Shown here: positions 5,941 to 10,473 of the stretch, one piece after another
Position numbering within the stretch: the stretch's first letter is position 1
Layout of the letters: each line of letters begins with the position of its first letter
Origin: a virus
Reading direction: 5' to 3' (one strand)
IMG/VR virus record: IMGVR_UViG_3300020442_000918
Location: 1-21,415 of that record
Length of the DNA: 21,415 nt
The notes under the pieces: model-generated
Told to the model about the DNA's origin: nothing
Databases searched by the model: none
Seen by the model: the letters and a program-made list of their open reading frames with translations, nothing else
Program-made: the position numbers and the translations under genes

Positions 5941-6422
5941 TCCTTAATAACATCAATAAAAATGAACTCCATTGGATCCTCAGAGAAGTTGTACCCCTCA
6001 TGGATATGATCCATGACGTCATACGTTTCAAACTTCCCTGACTCCCAGTATCTTTTCTCACCCTTCCATACCATGTAGCAGTTGTCAGGGTCTACTACCA
6101 GTGGAATCTGGATGCGAGAATATTTCTTTTGATAGACGTTGGGATCTCTGTGTGGACCCAACTCTGTACCAGGTAAGAAGTATGCTCCTGTAGCGAAGAG
6201 CACTTCATCCCTGTTAAGTATATCTACTACACGTTGATCGTCAACAACGCTTGCTCTAACTCCGTGGAACCCTTTACCACTTTCCCTATGGCGTGATCCT
6301 TTTAACCATGACATGTAGATATCCATATTAGAATATCCAACAGCAGTCGGTGCCTTTCGATATGGTAACTCAGTCACCATACCCCACTCGTATATAATCT
6401 GGAGTTCTTCGTTTGTAATCAT
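5937..6422 (-). CDS. Aspartyl/asparaginyl beta-hydroxylase-like 2OG oxygenase
   Basis: The 161-residue product carries GAYFLPGTELGPHRDPNVY with the HxD iron pair (H91, D93), then YSRIQIPLVV with R103. A later histidine (H139 or H141 in DHIHEGYN) precedes the strand FIFIDV. This order fits the Asp/Asn hydroxylase branch of 2OG-Fe(II) oxygenases. The ATG at 6422 is only six bases after the 3' end of tRNA-Val, with no ribosome site visible, so the mRNA is probably freed by tRNA end processing or read as part of a longer transcript. An upstream in-frame TTG (6428) is less likely. Substrate unknown. Confidence 0.83.
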   Translation of the reverse strand: MITNEELQIIYEWGMVTELPYRKAPTAVGYSNMDIYMSWLKGSRHRESGKGFHGVRASVVDDQRVVDILNRDEVLFATGAYFLPGTELGPHRDPNVYQKKYSRIQIPLVVDPDNCYMVWKGEKRYWESGKFETYDVMDHIHEGYNFSEDPMEFIFIDVIKE

Positions 6423-6428
6423 TATCAA

Positions 6429-6500
6429 TGGGTGAAGAGGGGATTGAACCCCCGACCGCCTCGGTGTAAACGAGATGCTCTACCGCTGAGCTATTCACCC
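6429..6500 (-). tRNA. tRNA-Val(TAC): tRNA-Val (TAC anticodon)
   Basis: The minus strand folds as a full cloverleaf: perfect 7-bp acceptor stem GGGTGAA/TTCACCC, D arm GCTC...GAGC, anticodon stem TCTCG/CGAGG with loop TTTACAC (anticodon TAC), and T arm with TTCAACC loop. Discriminator base is A; the CCA end is not encoded. 72 bases. It reads GTA/GTG valine codons. Confidence 0.95.
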
Positions 6501-6503
6501 AAG

Positions 6504-6577
6504 CGTCTCAGGTAGGATTTGAACCTACGACCGACTGCTTAGAAGGCAGTTGCTCTATCCAGCTGAGCTACTGAGAC
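6504..6577 (-). tRNA. tRNA-Arg(TCT): tRNA-Arg (TCT anticodon)
   Basis: Full cloverleaf on the minus strand: acceptor GTCTCAG/CTGAGAC, D arm GCTC...GAGC, anticodon stem ACTGC/GCAGT with loop CTTCTAA (anticodon TCT), T arm GTAGG/CCTAC with TTCAAAT loop. Discriminator is G; CCA is not encoded. 74 bases, three bases ahead of tRNA-Val. It serves AGA/AGG codons, which are rare in many marine cyanobacteria, so it may aid translation of AT-richer phage genes. Confidence 0.96.
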
Positions 6578-6691
6578 AGGGGTTTCGTCATGGGCAATCC
6601 ATTCAGCATACAAGACACTAGCTTCCTCCACCTTACCTTGTTCGGCAAGAGCATGGATCAGATCGATGATGTCTTCGTGCTGGGTGACCAT
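6539..6691 (-). CDS. 50-aa hypothetical protein ending inside tRNA-Arg
   Basis: Starts MVTQHEDIIDLIHALAEQGK with AGGA 8 bases upstream and forms an amphipathic helix through EEASVLYAEWIAHDE. The final residues (VAQLDRATAF) are the tRNA-Arg D arm and anticodon stem read as protein; the stop lies within the tRNA. The first 38 residues look truly coding. It is the first gene after the sigma-70-like promoter at 6716-6744. Either the original stop was lost or the tRNA landed in the gene end. Family not recognised. Confidence 0.6.
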   Translation of the reverse strand: MVTQHEDIIDLIHALAEQGKVEEASVLYAEWIAHDETPVSVAQLDRATAF

Positions 6692-6715
6692 GAGTTGTGT
6701 CCTGCTAACTTAGAA

Positions 6716-6744
6716 ATTATAACAGGACCCAAGGGTTTGGTCAA
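6716..6744 (-). promoter_or_regulatory. Sigma-70-type promoter driving the tRNA unit
   Basis: TTGACC (6739-6744) and a perfect TATAAT (6716-6721) are separated by exactly 17 bases on the minus strand. Transcription would begin near 6709, about 18 bases before the 50-aa ORF, and run through tRNA-Arg and tRNA-Val. It is the best match to a host-type early promoter seen in the window. It also overlaps an inverted repeat (GGACCC/GGGTCC). Confidence 0.75.
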
Positions 6745-7202
6745 GGGTCCTCGGTGGAGCATGTGCCACCTTTGAAATAGTCCTTACGCATGTACCTCCC
6801 TAGGATATTGCTATTGTAATACCTAGGTTGATCGCCAACTGTCTCAGTTAACACATTATTTATAAAGAGTTGACGAGTTTCCTCGTAGTTGACCCGACCC
6901 TTAGTCTTATGTACGCTCAGTATGTCTCGCTTAAAGACAAGATTCCCGAGCTCTTTGCGTTCTTGATTAAGTTCGTCAGAGCTTCCGTAGTATTTTTTCC
7001 AATCGCTCTCACTCTTAACTCTCCTACTCTTACCTCTAGGCTTTCTATGCTGCCAGAAGTATTTTCTGCCGATGTATTGTCTACCCGTGAGTGTATTTGT
7101 AATACAATAGACGAAACCGTACAGATCGTCAATATCCTCAGATAGAAAAGGGGCTCCATTAAAAATCCAGGGGTTCTCATAATCAATCTGGGTATCCGTC
7201 AT
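6741..7202 (-). CDS. GIY-YIG family endonuclease-like protein
   Basis: The product (153 residues from ATG 7202) has LYGFVYCITNTLTGRQYIGRKYF, matching the GIY...YIG nuclease signature, then a basic stretch (HRKPRGKSRRVKSESDWKKYYG) and a later glutamate-containing helix (NYEETRQLFINNVLTE). GIY-YIG domains cut DNA and occur in homing and repair enzymes. It lies beside tRNA genes and is conserved in T4-like phages, so it may be a domesticated rather than mobile nuclease. Several in-frame starts exist (7262, 7217, 7208, 7202); 7202 was chosen for GGTGG 8 bases upstream and the smallest overlap with the upstream 50-aa gene. Confidence 0.85.
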   Translation of the reverse strand: MTDTQIDYENPWIFNGAPFLSEDIDDLYGFVYCITNTLTGRQYIGRKYFWQHRKPRGKSRRVKSESDWKKYYGSSDELNQERKELGNLVFKRDILSVHKTKGRVNYEETRQLFINNVLTETVGDQPRYYNSNILGRYMRKDYFKGGTCSTEDP

Positions 7203-7335
7203 CGTCATCACCACCATAATATCCCATACCTTCGCCGTCAAGGTACGCATCCTTGTCAGCATATACTTCCACTTTGATCTCAGCGAGTAGCTCCTCTAGT
7301 TCCTGAACCAACTCTTTGAGTCGTCTTTTCTCCAT
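7183..7335 (-). CDS. 50-aa acidic coiled-coil hypothetical protein
   Basis: Starts MEKRRLKELVQELEELLAEI, an amphipathic helix with leucine heptads, followed by YADKDAYLD and an acidic Gly/Asp tail (GGDDDDGYPD). The ATG directly follows the T7 tract of the hairpin at 7336-7369, whose 3' arm CGGGGA is the only Shine-Dalgarno-like sequence. It resembles a small protein common in cyanomyoviruses (from memory), function unknown. Confidence 0.72.
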   Translation of the reverse strand: MEKRRLKELVQELEELLAEIKVEVYADKDAYLDGEGMGYYGGDDDDGYPD

Positions 7336-7369
7336 AAAAAAATCCCCGACTACTATATGTAGCGGGGAT
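7336..7369 (-). terminator. Rho-independent terminator abutting a start codon
   Basis: Minus-strand ATCCCCG and CGGGGAT pair, extended inward by CTAC/GTAG around one bulged base, with loop ATATA; seven Ts follow (7336-7342). It ends the small-gene unit 7384-7557. The last T is immediately followed by the ATG of the 50-aa gene. Confidence 0.88.
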
Positions 7370-7383
7370 AACGTTTTAAGATT

Positions 7384-7557
7384 TTACTTGCGATTATATC
7401 TAGGTTCTACAGTTAATAACCGTGCGAACCATTCGCGCAAATGAATTCGGTAACAAGACCAGTAGGAAACTCCTCTGTACTTTAATAAGTAACAACTCGG
7501 AGGTCGAGAGTCAGCATCCATGTCATCATAATGATAAACGTATGGTTGCTCCTTCAT
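7384..7557 (-). CDS. 57-aa hypothetical protein
   Basis: Starts MKEQPYVYHYDDMDADSRPP and ends RLLTVEPRYNRK; rich in aromatic and basic residues (YLLKYRGVSYWSCYRIHLREWFARL). It overlaps the stop of the 32-aa gene as ATGA and ends 15 bases ahead of the terminator hairpin. The packing supports it as a real gene. No known family or membrane helix. Confidence 0.65.
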   Translation of the reverse strand: MKEQPYVYHYDDMDADSRPPSCYLLKYRGVSYWSCYRIHLREWFARLLTVEPRYNRK

Positions 7558-7652
7558 CCGATCCTCTTGAGTAGTAAGAGTTCTCCGTAGATCAAACCAA
7601 TAAAAGCCGCACTAAAAATAGTGGCATACCCGACGACTTGTAATGCTAACAT
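7554..7652 (-). CDS. 32-aa single-helix membrane peptide
   Basis: MLALQVVGYATIFSAAFIGL, then IYGELLLLKRIG: one transmembrane helix ending in a basic tail. GAGG lies 5 bases before the ATG at 7652; an in-frame ATG at 7670 would add six residues. The size and the GLxxGxLLLKxxG-like ending recall small cytochrome b6f subunits such as PetM, but the match is too short to rely on. It overlaps the 57-aa gene by ATGA. Confidence 0.6.
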   Translation of the reverse strand: MLALQVVGYATIFSAAFIGLIYGELLLLKRIG

Positions 7653-7659
7653 AGTCGCC

Positions 7660-7827
7660 TCACTTGGCATAAGTGTGACCGCGATAGCAGAAAGTACCAT
7701 GTACTTCGCTAACGTCGCCCTGCTTACACTCAAACTTGACTCCGCGATAAGCGGTCATAGCAATCTGAGCATCGTGAAGAGCAGCAGCTTTGTTGATTTG
7801 CTTCTTGATGATGTTAAGTGTGTTCAT
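7660..7827 (-). CDS. DUF4278-like 55-aa protein
   Basis: The start at 7827 is set by AGGAG 7 bases upstream. The protein opens with MNTLNIIKKQINKAAALHDA and contains two YRG motifs: MTAYRGVKFE and the C-terminal CYRGHTYAK. Paired YRGxxY motifs are typical of the DUF4278 proteins found in cyanobacteria and their phages. Function unknown. Confidence 0.75.
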   Translation of the reverse strand: MNTLNIIKKQINKAAALHDAQIAMTAYRGVKFECKQGDVSEVHGTFCYRGHTYAK

Positions 7828-7893
7828 GATTGACTCCTGAAATAATAGGGTGCTTAACCTTCTCACCTTTCGGTGGATCCGTTACCCGTTCCT

Positions 7894-8064
7894 TCAGTCG
7901 TGTGCGTCCCAGTCAAATTCACACTCTGGTACAGATTCCTTTACGGTCTCTACTAACTCCACAACTATGTGTGGAGGCATCTCTGATTTATTTGCTTGGA
8001 TCCTGAGCACTAGGGCATCAGCATCGGCGCACATCATACCAGAGTAGAGTAAAAATTCAAGCAT
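7894..8064 (-). CDS. 56-aa small protein, possibly exported
   Basis: Starts MLEFLLYSGMMCADADALVL, a short hydrophobic N-terminus like a weak signal or anchor, followed by helical sequence (IQANKSEMPPHIVVELVETVKESVPECEFDWDAHD) with two cysteines. Its start codon sits in a 15-base sequence that is repeated, with one change, at the start of the 8100-8297 gene. Both proteins begin ML-x-FLL. Function unknown. The 66-base gap downstream (7828-7893) holds a short CCACC/GGTG hairpin and nothing else seen. Confidence 0.68.
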   Translation of the reverse strand: MLEFLLYSGMMCADADALVLRIQANKSEMPPHIVVELVETVKESVPECEFDWDAHD

Positions 8065-8099
8065 GGGATGAACGCTCCGTTCCGCGACTTACTTGCGTC

Positions 8100-8297
8100 C
8101 TATGTATACATCCCCTCGCATTGACCCTCAACTTTCGACTTGAAATAACCTATGAGATTATACTTCGATCGTTGATCGATGTCGTCCCTCATCTGAGTTT
8201 CAACTCTGAGTTGTAAGAACCTTTCACAAGACATATGCCACCCATAGGGTGACGGATCATGATGGGCTAAGGTCGTTGCCAGCAGGAAGCTGAGCAT
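8100..8297 (-). CDS. 65-aa small protein, possibly exported
   Basis: Starts MLSFLLATTLAHHDPSPYGW. The first 11 residues are hydrophobic and could be a short signal; the rest is helical and charged (CERFLQLRVETQMRDDIDQRSKYNLIGYFKSKVEGQCEG) with two cysteines. It shares its start-site sequence with the next gene, which suggests a duplicated cassette. It lies behind a 76-base gap full of inverted repeats. Confidence 0.68.
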   Translation of the reverse strand: MLSFLLATTLAHHDPSPYGWHMSCERFLQLRVETQMRDDIDQRSKYNLIGYFKSKVEGQCEGMYT

Positions 8298-8307
8298 AGG
8301 ATGAACG

Positions 8308-8365
8308 TAATGTCATCATTGTATGACATTAGTATTTAATACACTAATTATGTTCACAATGAACA
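8308..8365. repeat. Three consecutive inverted repeats in an intergenic gap
   Basis: TAATGTCAT/ATGACATTA (8308-8316 and 8323-8331, perfect 9-bp stem, 6-base loop); TTAGT/ACTAA (8329-8347) with an inner GTATT/AATAC dyad; TGTTCA/TGAACA (8351-8356 and 8360-8365, 3-base loop). No T-tract follows any of them on either strand, so they are not ordinary terminators. They lie between the oxygenase stop (8374) and the ATG at 8297 and could be operator sites, a processed leader or a small RNA. Confidence 0.6.
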
Positions 8366-8373
8366 ATTTAACA

Positions 8374-8958
8374 TTAGCGTAACCATTCGACCCATCCTGT
8401 ACAGATGTACTTCTCGTGGGTCTGACTGATCTCACCAACATGCTTGTGAGTGATACCAGCAGGGAAGATAACTGTCTTCCCCTTTTGAGCGTGGATGGTG
8501 AACCCATCGTTGTTCACCATAATTGTACCACCATCGGGGCAATCGTTCAAGTAGGTGATGTAGACAAGTACACGGTCCTTGACAAGAGCCTCAGCATCAA
8601 TGTGGGGATAGAAGTATCCCTCTCCTGGTTGGTAGTATTGAATCTGAGGTAGTGTCTTGATACCAATGGGTGGAGGGAGAACAAAGTGCTCCCAGTAATC
8701 ACTGTAGCAATCAGTGATGAAGTCCATGTACTTACGGCAACCCCAGACGTCTGGTCCTAGCTCACCGTTCCAGATATCCTCAAAGGATATCTCCTGAGAC
8801 TTCTTCTTGTCAGGGAGAACGTTACCAGTGGGACTCTCACCATCCCCAACCATACCTTGTACAGTCATGCCTGCCTTCTTAGCATCAGCAAACAACTGGA
8901 TCAAACCATCTGACAGATCTTCCTGAAACCAATACTCTCGGATGTACCTATCTTCCAT
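8374..8958 (-). CDS. Prolyl-4-hydroxylase-like 2OG-Fe(II) oxygenase
   Basis: The 194-residue product shows the complete family core: YYQPGEGYFYPHIDAE with the HxD pair H119 and D121, then VYITYLNDCPDGGTIMV, and GKTVIFPAGITHKHVGE with the third iron ligand at H171 or H173. K183 (HEKYICTGWVEW) sits where the 2OG carboxylate is bound. It is expected to hydroxylate a protein, nucleic acid or small substrate using O2 and 2OG; the substrate cannot be told. Its start overlaps the 49-aa gene by 11 bases. Confidence 0.9.
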   Translation of the reverse strand: MEDRYIREYWFQEDLSDGLIQLFADAKKAGMTVQGMVGDGESPTGNVLPDKKKSQEISFEDIWNGELGPDVWGCRKYMDFITDCYSDYWEHFVLPPPIGIKTLPQIQYYQPGEGYFYPHIDAEALVKDRVLVYITYLNDCPDGGTIMVNNDGFTIHAQKGKTVIFPAGITHKHVGEISQTHEKYICTGWVEWLR

Positions 8959-9097
8959 ACTTGTACTTCATCGCCTGAAGGAACCAAGCATCAGTAAGAC
9001 ACTTGGGTCCATCCATAATAATACGTGCCTGCTTATCGTTCACTGACGGGTCAGCAAGGGCACGTCGTTTCCATTCTGGTAGTTCAGAGCTTGCCAT
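8948..9097 (-). CDS. 49-aa hypothetical protein
   Basis: Starts MASSELPEWKRRALADPSVN and ends WFLQAMKYKYGR. It fills the gap between the 72-aa gene and the oxygenase, overlapping each by 11-14 bases, which matches the local packing. Mostly helical and basic, no membrane segment, no known family. Confidence 0.65.
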   Translation of the reverse strand: MASSELPEWKRRALADPSVNDKQARIIMDGPKCLTDAWFLQAMKYKYGR

Positions 9098-9302
9098 CTA
9101 CAACTGCTTTACCTACAACTCTTGTGTACTGTTCTAGTGTACCATCCTGAAGACACTTGAGGTGCCAGCGAGACATGTCAATGACATGCTGCTTCTCTGC
9201 TCCAAAAAGGAAGTCTTTACCAGTGTCCTTGAGGACAGACTTCCACATAAATCTAGTCTGCTCAACGTAGAATGCGTCGTCGATCAGTTCGCGTTCGCTC
9301 AT
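9084..9302 (-). CDS. 72-aa hypothetical protein after nrdB
   Basis: Starts MSERELIDDAFYVEQTRFMW in an ATGA overlap with the nrdB stop, so it is probably translated with nrdB. Predicted helical throughout (EKQHVIDMSRWHLKCLQDGTLEQYTRVV). Its place between nrdB and an oxygenase gene hints at a nucleotide-metabolism or host-control role, but nothing in the sequence shows it. Confidence 0.78.
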   Translation of the reverse strand: MSERELIDDAFYVEQTRFMWKSVLKDTGKDFLFGAEKQHVIDMSRWHLKCLQDGTLEQYTRVVGKAVVDGKL

Positions 9303-10468
9303 AGTGAAAATCCAGCAAAGGTGTCGTTCTTAATGTCTTGTTTGATTCCACCTACCACATAGGATTCAATCTCGGTTTCCTGAGGAGCGTTCTGTTGCCC
9401 CTTAGAGCTCAACCAATACTGAGTCCAGGGTAGTGGGTTGTTTCTAGCAGGGATGTCATAGATCGGGTCAAGACCCAACGCTTTCATCCTGCGGTTAGCG
9501 ATCCATTCCACATACTGTGAGAGAAGTTTAGCATTGAGTCCAATCATGGAACCCTCTTGGAACAGATACTCTGCCCATGCTTTCTCCTCGTCTACAGTCT
9601 GACGGAACATCTCGATCACATTGTCTTTTTCTTCCTGGGCAATCTCCACCATCTCTGGGTCGTCTCCTTCCCGCCAGGCTTTGAGGATCTGTTGAGTAAG
9701 GACAAGATGCTGGCTTTCGTCTCGTGCGATGAGAGAGATAATTTTAGCGGATCCCTCCATAAGCTTGAGTTCACCAAACGCAAACGAGCAAGCGAAGGAG
9801 ACATAGAACCTAATGCCTTCAAGAATGTTGACGTTGACGATTGCTCGGTAGAGTTTTCTTTTGATGTCATGGAGCTCCCATGTGGATGAGGGTGAGTCTT
9901 TCCAATCAGCACGCCACAGATTGCCCTGTCCCCAGGTCTGTGCCGCACCGATGAGATCATTATAAGCCTTAGTCACCGAAGTTGCGCGGTCCAAAATCTT
10001 AGGATCATCTAAAATTTTGTCGAACACCTCCGACGGATCAGGGTATACGTTTTTAATGATGTAGGTGTATGACCTACTATGGATCATCTCAAAGAACTCC
10101 CAACACAGCATTGCCGATTCAAGCTCGGGCAGGGAGCAGTAAGGAATGAATGCCATACCAGGACCGCGACCTTGTACGCTATCCAACATGACCTGATACT
10201 TCAGGTTGCTAGTAAAGATATGCTTTTGCTCTGGTGTCAGAGTCTGATAGTCGGAGCGATCCTTCTGTAGAGAAACCTCTTCAGGTCTCCAGAAGTATCC
10301 TAACTGTTGTTGTGCCAGTTTGTCAAATTGTGGATACTTATACTGGTCGTACCGCTGGAGTCCCAGCGGTTGCCCAAAGAACATCTTCTGTTTGGTTGTC
10401 TGTACCTGATTAGTATTCAGGACAGTCATGCCCTCAGGCTCGGTGTTTCTCTTGAATTCGTATGGCAT
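9299..10468 (-). CDS. nrdB: Class I ribonucleotide reductase, beta (radical) subunit
   Basis: Holds the di-iron/tyrosyl radical that starts ribonucleotide reduction in NrdA. Ligands and radical residue are all visible, numbering from ATG 10468 (389 residues): D96 in VMLDSVQG, E127 and H130 in EFFEMIHSRSYTYI, radical Y134, E217 in NILEGIRF, and E251 and H254 in RDESQHL. This is the class Ia pattern. An in-frame TTG at 10477 would overlap the nrdA stop as TTGA and add three residues; a start near residue 14 (MTVLNTN) is also possible. It lies directly after nrdA and supplies dNTPs together with it. Confidence 0.97.
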   Translation of the reverse strand: MPYEFKRNTEPEGMTVLNTNQVQTTKQKMFFGQPLGLQRYDQYKYPQFDKLAQQQLGYFWRPEEVSLQKDRSDYQTLTPEQKHIFTSNLKYQVMLDSVQGRGPGMAFIPYCSLPELESAMLCWEFFEMIHSRSYTYIIKNVYPDPSEVFDKILDDPKILDRATSVTKAYNDLIGAAQTWGQGNLWRADWKDSPSSTWELHDIKRKLYRAIVNVNILEGIRFYVSFACSFAFGELKLMEGSAKIISLIARDESQHLVLTQQILKAWREGDDPEMVEIAQEEKDNVIEMFRQTVDEEKAWAEYLFQEGSMIGLNAKLLSQYVEWIANRRMKALGLDPIYDIPARNNPLPWTQYWLSSKGQQNAPQETEIESYVVGGIKQDIKNDTFAGFSL

Positions 10469-10473
10469 TTGGT

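Noticed and set aside
5410-6009. 199-aa plus-strand ORF
   Set aside because: Lies antisense to two clear oxygenase-like genes; composition is that of a shadow frame with no motif and no ribosome site.
6590-6775. 61-aa plus-strand ORF at the tRNA promoter
   Set aside because: Antisense to the 50-aa gene and the TTGACC/TATAAT promoter; the only plus-strand gene it would imply in the window.
6857-6864. TATAAATA late-type box within the GIY-YIG gene
   Set aside because: Falls in coding sequence (FINN codons) with no start codon suitably placed downstream; probably chance.
8308-8365. CRISPR-like repeat array
   Set aside because: The palindromes differ in sequence from one another and have no regular spacing or spacers.
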